64,000 nt of DNA from Mycobacterium genavense ATCC 51234. Its GTDB lineage: Bacteria > Actinomycetota > Actinomycetes > Mycobacteriales > Mycobacteriaceae. The translations under genes were made by a program, and so were the position numbers. How positions within the stretch are numbered: the stretch's first letter is position 1; each line of letters starts with the position of its first letter. The stretch lies in assembly GCF_000526915.1 (NCBI RefSeq), contig NZ_JAGZ01000005.1:336201-400200 (forward strand), given 5' to 3'. Shown here one piece after another: positions 20,693-30,626 of this stretch. The notes beneath the pieces were generated by a model that was given only the letters and a program-made list of their open reading frames with translations, was not told where the DNA came from and did not search any database.

Positions 20693-22015
20693 GTGCGGCA
20701 CGACGACGTCCTCCAGCTGAATGATCCGCGCCGGGTCGCGCTATTGGCGGTACACACCTCACCCTTGGCCCAACCGGGTACTGGCGATGCCGGCGGGATG
20801 AACGTGTACGTGCTGCAAAGTGCGTTGCATCTGGCCCGGCGGGGCATCGAGGTGGAGATCTTCACCCGGGCCACCGCGTCGGCCGATCCGCCGGTCGTCG
20901 AGGTCGAACCCGGGGTGCTGGTGCGCAACGTGGTGGCGGGTCCGTTCGAGGGCCTGGACAAATACGACCTGCCCACCCAGCTGTGCGCGTTCGCGGCCGG
21001 GGTGCTGCGCGCCGAGGCCTCGCACGAGCCCGGCTATTACGACATCGTGCACTCGCACTACTGGTTGTCCGGGCAGGTCGGCTGGCTGGCCCGCGACCGG
21101 TGGGCGGTGCCGCTGGTGCACACCGCGCACACCCTTGCCGCAGTCAAGAACGCGGCGCTGGCCAACGGCGACGCGCCCGAGCCGCCGCTGCGCACGGTGG
21201 GGGAGCAGCAGGTCGTCGACGAGGCGGACCGGCTGATCGTCAATACCGATGACGAAGCGCGGCAATTGATTTCGATCCACCACGCCGATTCGGAGCGGAT
21301 TGACGTCGTGCACCCCGGCGTCGACCTGGACGTGTTCCATCCCGGTGACCGCCAAGCGGCCCGGGCCGCGCTGGGCTTTGCGCTCGACGAGCAAATCGTG
21401 GCGTTCGTCGGACGAATCCAGCCGCTGAAGGCGCCCGACATCGTGTTGCGGGCGGCGGCGAAACTGCCGGGGGTGCGCATCGTGGTGGCCGGCGGGCCGT
21501 CGGGCAGCGGACTGGCCAGCCCGGACGGGTTGGTCCGTCTCGCCGACGAACTCGGGATCAGCGATCGGGTGACCTTTCTGCCGCCGCAGTCGCGGGAGAA
21601 TCTGGCCACCCTGTTCCAGGCCGCGAATCTTGTTGCGGTGCCCAGCTATTCGGAGTCGTTCGGCTTGGTGGCCGTCGAGGCGCAGGCCTGCGGCACACCG
21701 GTGGTGGCGGCCGCGGTCGGCGGGCTGCCGGTGGCGGTGCGCGACGGGGTTACCGGCTCGTTGGTGTCCGGGCATGACGTCGGAGACTGGGCCGACGCGC
21801 TGGGCGAGCTGCTGCGACTGGACAACACCGCGTTGAGCGTCGCCGCGGCCGCGCATGCGGCGACCTTCTCTTGGGAGAACACCACCGACGCGTTGTTGGC
21901 CAGCTATCGACGGGCCATCGGCGGGTTCGCTGCCGCACGGCAGCCCCGGGTTCGCGACCGGGTGGCCGCGCGCAAACCGCGTCGCTGGACACCGCGTCGC
22001 GGGGTGGGCGCATGA
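20693..22015 (+). CDS. mshA: D-inositol-3-phosphate glycosyltransferase MshA
   Basis: MshA transfers GlcNAc from UDP-GlcNAc to 1L-inositol 1-phosphate, the first step of mycothiol synthesis. The 440-residue GT4 enzyme has the N-terminal [20 protein letters not shown] loop, the [15 protein letters not shown] motif of the C-terminal domain, and the nucleotide-sugar site [20 protein letters not shown] (Glu ligands). GTG 20693 is the start used here; M. tuberculosis MshA is longer at its N-terminus. Its stop overlaps the next gene by 4 bases. Confidence 0.95.
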   Translation: MRHDDVLQLNDPRRVALLAVHTSPLAQPGTGDAGGMNVYVLQSALHLARRGIEVEIFTRATASADPPVVEVEPGVLVRNVVAGPFEGLDKYDLPTQLCAFAAGVLRAEASHEPGYYDIVHSHYWLSGQVGWLARDRWAVPLVHTAHTLAAVKNAALANGDAPEPPLRTVGEQQVVDEADRLIVNTDDEARQLISIHHADSERIDVVHPGVDLDVFHPGDRQAARAALGFALDEQIVAFVGRIQPLKAPDIVLRAAAKLPGVRIVVAGGPSGSGLASPDGLVRLADELGISDRVTFLPPQSRENLATLFQAANLVAVPSYSESFGLVAVEAQACGTPVVAAAVGGLPVAVRDGVTGSLVSGHDVGDWADALGELLRLDNTALSVAAAAHAATFSWENTTDALLASYRRAIGGFAAARQPRVRDRVAARKPRRWTPRRGVGA

Positions 22016-22524
22016 CAGCGTCGGTGCAGCAGGTGATCGAGCGTGCGCTCGATGCCAGCGAGCTGACGTACTCCAAACACGAAGGCGCGCATGGTGGTTT
22101 GGCGGGAATCGTCGTCGAGTTGCCCGGTGAGCGCAAGCTGAAGACCAACACCATCCTGAGCATCGGCGAGCACTCGGTACGCGTCGAGGCGTTCGTGTGC
22201 CGCAAACCCGACGAGAACCACGAGGGCGTCCACCGGTTCCTGCTCAAGCGCAACCGCCGGCTCTACGGAGTCGCCTACACGCTGGACAAAGTCGGCGACA
22301 TCTATCTGGTCGGCCGGATGTCACTGGCGTCGGTCGACGCCGAGGAAATCGACCGGGTACTCGGGCAGGTACTCGAAGCGGTGGATTCGGACTTTAATAC
22401 GTTGCTGGAGTTGGGTTTTCGCTCGTCGATCCAGAAGGAATGGGATTGGCGGGTGTCGCGCGGCGAGTCGCTGAAGAATCTGGAGGCGTTCGCCCACCTG
22501 ATCGACGACGACGATGACTACTAG
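22012..22524 (+). CDS. YbjN-domain protein (Rv0487 orthologue)
   Basis: A 170-residue cytosolic protein of the YbjN-like fold ([20 protein letters not shown], then [20 protein letters not shown]). YbjN proteins resemble type III chaperones; in actinobacteria their role is not known. ATG 22012 overlaps the mshA stop by 4 bases, so the two genes are translationally coupled. It ends with an acidic IDDDDDY tail. Intact. Confidence 0.88.
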   Translation: MTASVQQVIERALDASELTYSKHEGAHGGLAGIVVELPGERKLKTNTILSIGEHSVRVEAFVCRKPDENHEGVHRFLLKRNRRLYGVAYTLDKVGDIYLVGRMSLASVDAEEIDRVLGQVLEAVDSDFNTLLELGFRSSIQKEWDWRVSRGESLKNLEAFAHLIDDDDDY

Positions 22525-22543
22525 CCCCGTTTCCTGACTCCCG

Positions 22544-22599
22544 CGAGCGTAAGCCGGCTGCGATTCTGGGTTCCGGATTTCGCAGTGGCCTTACGCTCG
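22544..22599. repeat. Extended palindromic element between the Rv0487-like gene and gpm1
   Basis: Outer arms CGAGCGTAAG (22544-22553) and CTTACGCTCG (22590-22599) are perfectly complementary. Inside them CTGCGA (22558-22563) pairs with TCGCAG (22580-22585). The result is a long interrupted stem of 56 bases in a 110-base spacer. It may terminate transcription after the Rv0487-like gene or be a copy of a dispersed palindromic repeat. The Rv0488 orthologue expected here in M. tuberculosis order is absent. Confidence 0.55.
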
Positions 22600-22634
22600 G
22601 CGAGCTTCGGACAGTGCGTGAGAGACTGACCGGC

Positions 22635-23384
22635 ATGGGTGACACTGCGACGCTGGTACTGCTTCGCCACGGCGAAAGCGAATGGAACTCGCTGAACCTT
22701 TTCACGGGCTGGGTCGACGTCGGCCTGACCGAAAAGGGCCGCGCCGAAGCGGTTCGCAGCGGCGAACTGCTGACCGAGCACAACCTGCTGCCCGACATCC
22801 TCTACACCTCGCTGCTGCGCCGCGCGATCACCACGGCGCATCTGGCCTTGGACAGCGCCGACCGGCTGTGGATCCCGGTGCGGCGCAGCTGGCGGCTCAA
22901 CGAACGCCACTACGGCGCGCTGCAAGGCCTGGACAAGGCCGAAACCAAGGCCCGCTACGGCGACGAGCAGTTCATGGCCTGGCGGCGCAGCTACGACACC
23001 CCGCCGCCGCCGATCGAGAAGGGCAGCAAGTTCAGCCAGGACGCCGACCCGCGCTACGCCGACATCGGCGGCGGCCCGCTCACCGAGTGCCTGGCCGACG
23101 TCGTGGTGCGCTTCCTGCCGTACTTCACCGACGTGATCGTCCCGGATTTGCGGTTCGGCAAGACGGTGCTGATCGTCGCCCACGGCAACTCGCTGCGTGC
23201 CCTGGTCAAGCATCTGGACCGGATATCCGACGAGGAGATCTCGGAGCTGAACATTCCGACCGGCATTCCGCTGCGCTACGACCTGGACGCCGACCTGCGT
23301 CCGGTGGTGCCCGGCGGCACCTATCTGGACCCCGAGGCGGCGGCCGCCGGCGCCGCGGCTGTAGCCAGCCAGGGCGCCCGGTAG
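22635..23384 (+). CDS. gpm1: 2,3-bisphosphoglycerate-dependent phosphoglycerate mutase
   Basis: Converts 3-phosphoglycerate to 2-phosphoglycerate in glycolysis and gluconeogenesis. The 249-residue protein has the length of M. tuberculosis Gpm1. It carries the phosphohistidine motif [10 protein letters not shown] at residues 8-17, the conserved [19 protein letters not shown] segment and the second His in [16 protein letters not shown] 22635 is preferred to an in-frame start at 22614. Intact; upstream of senX3 as in M. tuberculosis. Confidence 0.96.
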   Translation: MGDTATLVLLRHGESEWNSLNLFTGWVDVGLTEKGRAEAVRSGELLTEHNLLPDILYTSLLRRAITTAHLALDSADRLWIPVRRSWRLNERHYGALQGLDKAETKARYGDEQFMAWRRSYDTPPPPIEKGSKFSQDADPRYADIGGGPLTECLADVVVRFLPYFTDVIVPDLRFGKTVLIVAHGNSLRALVKHLDRISDEEISELNIPTGIPLRYDLDADLRPVVPGGTYLDPEAAAAGAAAVASQGAR

Positions 23385-23536
23385 TCTGTCGCGCAGCGCC
23401 GGTCTTGAGCGCTGATAGCCCGCTGACCAAATTTCGCATGAACGACAGCCGAACTCCTGTGGCGGAAGTTGTGACTTGTCCGATTTTGGCCTCGTTCCGC
23501 TAGGGCTGCGTTCATCAGATTTGTACGATTTTGTTC

Positions 23537-24766
23537 GTGACTGTGTTCTCGGCGCTGTTGCTGGCCGGGGTCTTGTCCTTGCTGGCGCTGGCCGTCGGAG
23601 TGGCGGTCGGCACTCGGTTGTCGGCACGGGTGGTGCGACGACGCCAGCGAGTGGCCACCGAATCGACCGGCATCACCGTCGCGCAGATGCTGCAACAGAT
23701 CGTTACCCTGATGCCGCTGGGCGCGGCCGTTGTCGATTCGCATCGCGACGTCGTCTACCTCAACGAGCGTGCCAAGGAATTGGGCCTGGTGCGCGATCGG
23801 CAGCTCGACGACCAAGCCTGGCAGGCCGCGCAGCAGGCGCTGGGCGGCGAGGTCGTCGAATTCGACCTGCAGCCCGGCAAGCGCGCGGCCGCGGGGCGCT
23901 CCGGGATATCGGTGCATGGGCAGGCCGCCCTGCTGAGCGAGGAAGACCGCCGGTTTGCCGTCGTTTTCGTTCACGACCAGTCCGACCATGCGCGCATGGA
24001 AGCCACCCGCCGCGACTTCGTGGCCAACGTCAGCCACGAGCTCAAGACCCCGGTCGGCGCCATGGCGCTGCTGGCCGAGGCTCTGCTCGCGTCGGCCGAC
24101 GATTCGGAAACCGTGCGCCGGTTCGCCGAGAAAGTCCTCATCGAGGCCAACCGGCTGGGCGACATGGTCGCCGAGCTCATCGAACTGTCCCGGCTGCAGG
24201 GCGCCGAGCGGCTGCCGAACGTCGTCGCTGTCGAGGTCGATACCGTTGTGGCCGAAGCGATTTCGCGTCACAAAGTGGCCGCCGACAACGCCAAGATCGA
24301 GGTTCGCACCGACGCGCCCACGGGTTTGCGGGTGCTGGGGGATCAAACACTGCTGGTGACCGCGTTGGCCAATCTGGTCTCCAATGCGATCGCCTACTCG
24401 TCGCCGGGGTCACCGGTGTCGATCAGCCGTCGCCGTCGCGGCGAGAACATCGAGATCGCGGTCACCGATCGCGGGATCGGGATTGCGCTCGAAGACCAGG
24501 AACGGGTCTTCGAGCGGTTTTTCCGGGGGGACAAGGCGCGTTCGCGAGCCACCGGCGGCAGCGGGCTGGGGCTGGCGATCGTGAAACACGTTGCGGCCAA
24601 TCACAACGGCAGCATCGGGGTGTGGAGCAAGCCGGGAACCGGTTCCACGTTCACATTGTCCATCCCGGCCTATCAGGACACCGATAGAGACGAAGAAACC
24701 GAGCAATCGCGGGCTCGCGAGGTGCGGCCCACCAGATCCCAACGAGAGGAAGAACTAAGTCGATGA
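23537..24766 (+). CDS. senX3: Sensor histidine kinase SenX3
   Basis: SenX3 senses phosphate status and phosphorylates RegX3. The 409-residue kinase has an N-terminal hydrophobic segment ([20 protein letters not shown]), a PAS-like domain (about residues 50-140), the HisKA motif [17 protein letters not shown] with the phosphorylated His, and an HATPase domain with N ([12 protein letters not shown]), G1 ([13 protein letters not shown], here [12 protein letters not shown]) and G2 ([10 protein letters not shown]) boxes. GTG 23537 matches the M. tuberculosis start. Its stop overlaps the regX3 ATG, so the two proteins are translationally coupled. Confidence 0.96.
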   Translation: MTVFSALLLAGVLSLLALAVGVAVGTRLSARVVRRRQRVATESTGITVAQMLQQIVTLMPLGAAVVDSHRDVVYLNERAKELGLVRDRQLDDQAWQAAQQALGGEVVEFDLQPGKRAAAGRSGISVHGQAALLSEEDRRFAVVFVHDQSDHARMEATRRDFVANVSHELKTPVGAMALLAEALLASADDSETVRRFAEKVLIEANRLGDMVAELIELSRLQGAERLPNVVAVEVDTVVAEAISRHKVAADNAKIEVRTDAPTGLRVLGDQTLLVTALANLVSNAIAYSSPGSPVSISRRRRGENIEIAVTDRGIGIALEDQERVFERFFRGDKARSRATGGSGLGLAIVKHVAANHNGSIGVWSKPGTGSTFTLSIPAYQDTDRDEETEQSRAREVRPTRSQREEELSR

Positions 24767-25446
24767 CCAGTGTGCTGATCGTGGAGGACGAGGAGTCGCT
24801 TGCCGATCCGCTGGCCTTCCTGCTTCGCAAGGAAGGCTTCGAAGCCACCGTGGTAACCGATGGGTCAGCGGCGCTGGCCGAGTTCGACCGTGCCGGCGCC
24901 GATATCGTGCTGCTCGATCTGATGCTGCCGGGCATGTCCGGCACCGACGTGTGCAAGCAGCTGCGCGCTCGCTCCAGCGTGCCCGTGATCATGGTGACGG
25001 CCCGGGACAGCGAGATCGACAAGGTGGTCGGCCTGGAGCTCGGTGCCGACGACTATGTGACCAAACCGTATTCGGCGCGTGAGTTGATTGCCCGGATCCG
25101 GGCCGTGCTTCGCCGGGGCGGCGACGACGACTCCGAGATCAGCGACGGTGTATTGGAGTCCGGCCCGGTGCGGATGGACGTCGAGCGCCATGTCGTGTCG
25201 GTCAACGGGGACACAATCACGTTGCCGCTCAAGGAGTTTGACCTACTCGAGTACCTGATGCGCAACAGCGGACGGGTGCTGACCCGCGGGCAGTTGATCG
25301 ATCGGGTGTGGGGCGCGGACTACGTGGGCGACACCAAGACGCTCGACGTCCACGTCAAACGCCTACGGTCCAAGATCGAAGCCGACCCGGCCAACCCGGT
25401 GCATCTGGTCACGGTTCGTGGGTTGGGTTACAAATTCGAGGGCTAG
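24763..25446 (+). CDS. regX3: Two-component response regulator RegX3
   Basis: A 227-residue OmpR/PhoB-type regulator that activates the phosphate-starvation response when phosphorylated by SenX3. The receiver domain has the acidic pair VEDEE, the phospho-Asp in [10 protein letters not shown] (Asp52), and the Lys in [10 protein letters not shown]. The winged-helix output domain runs to the end ([20 protein letters not shown]). ATG 24763 overlaps the senX3 stop by 4 bases. This is the last gene collinear with the M. tuberculosis interval. Confidence 0.97.
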   Translation: MTSVLIVEDEESLADPLAFLLRKEGFEATVVTDGSAALAEFDRAGADIVLLDLMLPGMSGTDVCKQLRARSSVPVIMVTARDSEIDKVVGLELGADDYVTKPYSARELIARIRAVLRRGGDDDSEISDGVLESGPVRMDVERHVVSVNGDTITLPLKEFDLLEYLMRNSGRVLTRGQLIDRVWGADYVGDTKTLDVHVKRLRSKIEADPANPVHLVTVRGLGYKFEG

Positions 25447-25749
25447 CTCGCTGGGCCTGCTTTGTTGCCGCTCAACCGTTTTGGTTGCGCGCACCTGCTC
25501 GTCGAGTGTTGAGGTCCAGTGTGCGCGGGCTTGGGTCCGGTGGCCGGCTTTGATGGCGAGGCTCAAAAATGTTGCGGCACTGGGCTTTAGCCTAACTCAC
25601 CGCCTACCGTCAACGTGATCCACAACACATTTAGGGTTAGTGACTTTCGCGTGGCGCTGAGGTTAGTGTTCAAGCAAACCCGCTAAACACTCCTGGGCAG
25701 ACATGTGTCGAATAGGCGCGCAGCCGCTGCTCGGGAAGGGATCGCGGTC
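25447..25749. other. Gap between regX3 and the PPE gene
   Basis: About 300 bases with no supported gene. The 3' two-thirds is less GC-rich (stretches such as CACAACACATTTAGGGTTAG) and probably contains the PPE promoter and leader. This is where collinearity with the M. tuberculosis regX3 region ends. I see no tRNA, insertion-sequence end or attachment-site repeat here. Confidence 0.5.
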
Positions 25750-27800
25750 ATGGACTTTGCATTACTGCCCCCGGAAATCAATTTCGCGCCGATGTATGCC
25801 GGCCCGGGATCTGGCCCGATGCTGTCCGCCGCGGCCGGTTGGGATTCGGTGGCCGCCGAGTTGGAGGTGGCGGCGAGCGGGTGCTTTTCGGAGATCGCGG
25901 CGTTGACGGGTCGGTGGGCGGGCCCGTCGTCGCTTCGGATGGCCGAGGCGGGGACGCGATATGCGGCGTGGCTGCAAGCCTCTGCCGCTCAGGCGGCAAG
26001 GTCCGCCGCGCAGGCGTATGCGGCAGCGGCGTCCTACGAGGCGGCGCACGCGATGACGGTGCCGCCGTGGCTCGTCGAGGCCAACCGGGCGCGGTTGATG
26101 GCGTTGGTCGCGATGAACTTTCTGGGCCAGAACACTCCGGCGATCGCGGCCACCGAAGCCGAATACGCGGCGATGTGGGTGCAAGATGCCACCGCGATGT
26201 ATGCCTACGCCGCGGAATCGGTGACCGCGAGCACCCTGACCTCATTCGAGGAACCACCCCAAACCACCAACCCGAGTAGGCAGGCCGATCAGGCCCGCGC
26301 GCTGGCCCAAACCGCCGACGAAAACGCCGGCGCCCGAACCCAATCCATCGTCCAGCTGGCCCAAACCCAGGCGAACGTCGGTCCCGGTATGCACCCCGCG
26401 CTCGATGGCTCCACAATCTACGGCCCAGGCACCTACACGATTGGCGACGGCACCCTCACAGTCGGCACCGACGGCAGCCTCACCGTCCAGCCGGGCGTAA
26501 GCTTCAGTTTGGTCAACGGAGGCTCCCTGACCATCGGATCGGGTAGCCACGCCCTCTTCGAGTCGGGTAGTCACGTCGTCGTCGACGGCGCGGGCGCGAG
26601 CCTTACCGTCGGATCCAACAGCAGCCTCACCGTCGGGGTCGACGGCACCCTGGCGGCCACCGGGCCCGGGGCTACCGTCACGATCCAGAGCAGCACCGTG
26701 ATCGCGCAGAGCGGAGGCTTGATCACACAGCAGGGTGGAACCATCGCCGTCCAGGGCAGCACCGTCACCATCAACTCCGGCACCATCACCACCACCGGGG
26801 CCGATGGTCTCGTCTCGACCGCACCCGCGGGCGGTCTGGTCAGCTACGGCACCGGCGAGGTCCATATCGAAAGCAGCATCGTGACGCTCAACGGAGGCGG
26901 TCAGCTGGGTGTACGCCAAGGCGGCGGAGAGCTCACCATCCAGAGCAGCACCGTATCGGTCGGACCGAGGGCGCCGTCCCCGCCGACGGACAGGTCGCTC
27001 TTGTCGGAACGGACGGACCGGGCCCGAGCCTTACCATCGGCGCGCACAGCACCGTCAACGTCGACTCCGGAACCTTGATGGCACAGTCGGGTACGACCAT
27101 CAACGTCGACGGCAGCACCGTCAACATCGACGCGGGCGCCAGCCAGGTTGTCATCGACCCGCCCGCTCAGCCGGCCATCGGCCCGGACGGCATGCCGATC
27201 CTGGACGCTAGCGGCAACCCAGTGATGATCGACCCTCCCGCCCAGACGTTCATAACCTTCAACGGCGGACTGGGCGACGTTCCTGAGCTAAACCAGCCAT
27301 TTGCCGGAGGTGCCGACCTCGCGATCCACAACAGCGTCATCACCATCGGCGATTCCGGTCATCTGGGCGGGGGACTTGCAGACGGCGGTGCGATCACCAT
27401 TGACGGCAGCGTCGTGACTGTCGGCCCGGGCGGCGAGCTGACCGCTCAGAACAACGTGCTCGTGAGCATCAACGGAGGCGTCCTCAACAGAGTCGACGGG
27501 GTCAACGGCAATCTCAACCAGCCGGTCACCATCGGCGCTCTCGGTGGCGATGCCGTGGGATCCCCCAGCGTGCCCGCCGACGCGAGCACCGTTAGCAGCG
27601 TGGCCAGCGCCAGCAGCGCCACGGCGAGCACCAGCAGTAGCGCGTCGGCGTCGTCGGCATCCTCGGCGGCAAACCTGTTGGCTACCCCGCACTTCGAGTG
27701 GGAAGTCCCCAGCGAACCGATTGAAAATCATGTGCCGGCTACCCCGACCCAAACGCATGTTCCGGACGACCGCGTGTGGACCCTAATCATAAAGAGGTGA
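25750..27800 (+). pseudogene. PPE family protein with beta-helix-like C-terminal domain, frameshifted
   Basis: Residues 1-180 are a typical PPE domain: MDFALLPPEINFAPMYAGPG at the start, then GRWAGPSSLRMAEAG and FFGQNTP-like MNFLGQNTPAIAATEAEYA, ending EEPPQTTNPS. The C-terminal part is unlike SVP, PPW or MPTR subfamilies. It is a run of short Ser/Thr/Gly/Val repeats (such as GSLTIGSGS, SSLTVGVDG, QSSTVIAQSG) that look like a parallel beta-helix, then a Ser/Ala-rich stretch and the end HVPDDRVWTLIIKR. Near 26970 the frame changes within a G-rich run (GGACCGAGGGCG); a 1-base loss explains it. The second frame continues to 27800, so the intact protein would be about 680 residues. No PE gene adjoins it. 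ATG 25750 matches PPE starts. Confidence 0.8.
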
Positions 27801-27866
27801 CGGCCACAAGCCCCTGGCTTGTATGAGTCCCGCTGGCCGGCAACGTGTTTCGCGCGTGATGGGCGC

Positions 27867-29811
27867 TCAGCGTAAACCGACCTCGGCATGGCCCAGCACC
27901 GACCAGCTGTGCTCGACGACGCCGCGGTGTGCGATCTCGACGTGAATGTCGGCCTGCTCGGTGTTGGTGCACACCGCGGTGGCCCCGTCGGGATCGGTGT
28001 ATCGCAGGCTCACGCATCGTTGCCCGGGCTGGTCGACCCGGATGCACACATCGCGGTTCCCGATGCGCCCCTGGAGTTGCCAACGCTCCAGGGCCAGTGT
28101 AGTGCCTGCATTCGCAGGCAGGGTAAAGGCTTGTGGGCCAATCCTTTCCGTCGATACGGAAGCGAATGAAGGCCAGCGGTGCCAGCCATCGCAGCCCGGG
28201 CCTGCGCGACACCGCGCTGACCACTTCCAGGACGTCACCGTCGCCGAGGTCGGCGTGGATCCATCCCCAGCGCTCGGCGTTGCCGTGCCCGTAGATGTGG
28301 GCGAGGGCACCGCGCCAGCCGTCGACGCGCACCACAGTGCCGCCGACGGTCAGCGACCCGGCGAAGTCGGTGGTGGGTGCGATCACCACCTGGGCACCGG
28401 GCAGCAGCCCACGCTCCCAGGCCACGCGGGGAAACGTCCACAGCGGCCTGCTGCTGTCGGACCAGGACAGGTCCCACGCCAGCGATCCCGCCCGCCCGGT
28501 CACCCCGTCGGGCCCCACTCGTAGGCCCGTAGCGTCGAACCAGGCCGCACCGGCCGCGGGTTGGGTGGGCTCGGGGCCGAACCGTTCGGTACCCGGCGGG
28601 CCGTCGGGCGGGAACCAGCTCGCCCAGCCGTGCGCGTACGGGGCGCCGTTGTCGGTCGGGGCGACCGTCTCGCCGTGAATCCACAGCCCGGCGCGCGTCA
28701 GCGGATCCGACAGGGTGGCATCGAACACTATCCAGCCACGATCGTTGACGTACCCGCCGCGCGGATCCAGGTAGTGGAACGCGCCGGCCATCGAGTTGTA
28801 ATCGCATGCCTCGTTGACGAAGCGGTGCCCGGCCTGGTTGACGATGATGCTTCGCGGCCGGGTCCGCTCCAGTCGCACGCTGCGGCTGCGCTGCTTGCCG
28901 TCGATGGTGTCACCGGGGATTTGCACGATCGGGACCCACCACGCTTCGCCCATGTTGGCCAGATCGGCGCCGTGTGCCATTGCCATGCGCAGCCCGTCGC
29001 CGGTGTTGTTCGGCGGCGAGACCGCGCCGTGCATCGGGCAGCGCAGGAATGCCTGTACCAAGCCAGGATCCCATTCGAAGCCGCCGACACCCAGGACCAC
29101 GCCGCGACGGGCACGCACGTTGATCCGCTTGTCGGCCAGGGCAATTCGAACCCCGATGATTTCGCCGTCCGCGGCGATGAGTTCCTCGGCGCGCGCGTCG
29201 GTGTGCGGCGTGACCCCGGCGTCGAGCAGGCCCTTGAGCAGCCCCGCGATCAGTGCCGTGCCGGCGACGCACAGATCGCTGCCCTCCTCGACCGTGACGT
29301 GCATGCGCGCCCGGGTTTCGGCATCGATACCGACGTTGGACCAGTCGGCGGGAAACGACGTGATCCGGTTGCCCCACTCGCCGATCTGGCTCAGATCGAA
29401 GGGGCCCGCGCTCAGCGACCGGCCCCCCTTCGGCTGCCCGCCCGGCAGCTCCGGGCGGTAATCGGGGAAACCGGCGGCGATTTCGAAGCGTAGGGCACTG
29501 TGGCCCTCGACGAATTCCAGCATCCTCGGGCCGGTCCGCACGAACGTCTCGACCAGCGCGTCGTCCATCGTGCCGAGGGACTGCGCACGCAGGTACCGCA
29601 ACGCGTCGGCTTCCGTCAATTCGCCTTCGGGAGAACGGTTATGGGCGGGGATCCACACGACGCCACCCGAGACCGCGGTGGTCCCGCCGACGGTCGGGGC
29701 CTTCTTGAACACCGCGACAGAGGCACCGGCGGCCACCGCCGACAGTGCGGCGGTCAGCCCGGCCCCGCCGGTGCCCAGCACGACGACATCGACTTCGGAA
29801 TCCCAAGACAT
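27867..29811 (-). pseudogene. KstD-like flavoprotein N-terminus fused to a CrtC/AttH-like C-terminus, frameshifted
   Basis: From ATG 29811 the first ~400 residues are an FAD-binding dehydrogenase of the 3-ketosteroid delta-1-dehydrogenase/fumarate reductase family: VDVVVLGTGGAGLTAALSAV, KKAPTVGGTTAVSGGVVWIP, VVLGVGGFEWDP. The C-terminal catalytic Tyr/Gly motif expected of KstD (present in the intact paralogue at 34055-35761) is missing. Near 28600 the same frame passes into an unrelated domain (WTFPRVAWERGLLPGAQVV, GHGNAERWGWIHADLGDGD) that resembles CrtC/AttH lipocalin-like proteins. Near 28140 a frameshift follows, and the last part (FTLPANAGTTLALERWQ to GHAEVGLR) is in another frame. I read this as two neighbouring genes joined by an in-frame deletion and then further damaged. 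It lies just downstream of its likely regulator, the IclR gene. Confidence 0.7.
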
Positions 29812-29825
29812 CAACTGCAATCCCT

Positions 29826-30503
29826 TCAGCTCAGCAGCTCGGACAACTGCTTTGCCGCTTCGACGACCGCCTCCCGGCCGCGCATCACGACGTCCTCCCG
29901 GTGGGAGATGAGGTTGATGCACGTCGGTGGGGACGGTGCCGGGCGGTCGACCGCCACGGCCAGGCCGTAAGTGTTCGGTTCGATCTCGCCGTAGGTCGTC
30001 ACCCAGCCACGCTCGCGCGCTTGGGACACCAGATCCCGTTCGCCCGGACGCGGGGGCAGGCTTGCGAGCAAGGCGATTCCGGCGGCCCCGCGATCGAGCG
30101 GATACCGGCTGCCCTCGTGGAAGGACAGTTGGTAGGCGACGTGGCTCGGCACGATCACCGCGACCGCCACCTGTTGATCGCCCTCGGCGACGAGCAACGA
30201 CACCGTGGTGCCCAGCTCGTCGGCCAGGGCACGCAGCGTCGGCAGACTCAGCTGGCGCACATTGCGGTCGAACGAGGCGCCGAGCACCGCGAGGCCGGCG
30301 GCCGGCCGGTAGCGCCCGTCTTCTCCCTTGACCACCAACCGAAACTGGGCCAGCGTCGACAGCAGGCGGTAGGCGATGGTGCGGTGCACCCCGATCTGGT
30401 TGGCGAGCTGCTGGACGGTCAGTCCGGCCGGGGAATCCGCCACCATTTGCAGCGCGGTGATTCCCCTGGCCAGCGTCTGCGAGCCGGTACCCGAACCCGT
30501 CAC
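29826..30503 (-). CDS. IclR family transcriptional regulator
   Basis: A 225-residue IclR-type regulator: N-terminal winged helix (residues 8-65, GITALQMVADSPAGLTVQQL and NQIGVHRTIAYRLLSTLAQF) and a C-terminal effector domain with a GAF-like fold (SLLVAEGDQQVAVAVIVPS, GAAGIALLASLPPRPGERD). IclR proteins of this kind usually control aromatic catabolic operons. It is divergent from the mhpC/mhpA/mhpB-like operon, and overlapping palindromes lie in the shared promoter region. It appears intact, although the genes it faces are broken. GTG 30503 is used as start. Confidence 0.85.
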   Translation of the reverse strand: MTGSGTGSQTLARGITALQMVADSPAGLTVQQLANQIGVHRTIAYRLLSTLAQFRLVVKGEDGRYRPAAGLAVLGASFDRNVRQLSLPTLRALADELGTTVSLLVAEGDQQVAVAVIVPSHVAYQLSFHEGSRYPLDRGAAGIALLASLPPRPGERDLVSQARERGWVTTYGEIEPNTYGLAVAVDRPAPSPPTCINLISHREDVVMRGREAVVEAAKQLSELLS

Positions 30504-30547
30504 AGCCTTGACATACCTCCACGCGAGAGCGAAGCTCTAGTATATAG

Positions 30548-30573
30548 CGCACGATAATGTGCGATATTCGCAC
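30548..30573. promoter_or_regulatory. Overlapping inverted repeats between iclR and the mhp-like operon
   Basis: Two dyads share their middle arm: CGCAC (30548-30552) with GTGCG (30559-30563), and GTGCGA (30559-30564) with TCGCAC (30568-30573). They lie in an AT-rich promoter region between divergent genes, as expected for an IclR operator that controls both directions. Confidence 0.6.
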
Positions 30574-30626
30574 AATTAGTCTAAAACGAGAACCAGATTT
30601 CCACCAGTAGTAGGCGGAGAGGAACC

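Noticed and set aside
29811..30573. Upstream continuation of the KstD-like frame through the iclR region
   Set aside because: This frame is antisense-strand shadow coding over the IclR gene in another frame; its translation has no family resemblance, and iclR accounts for the segment.
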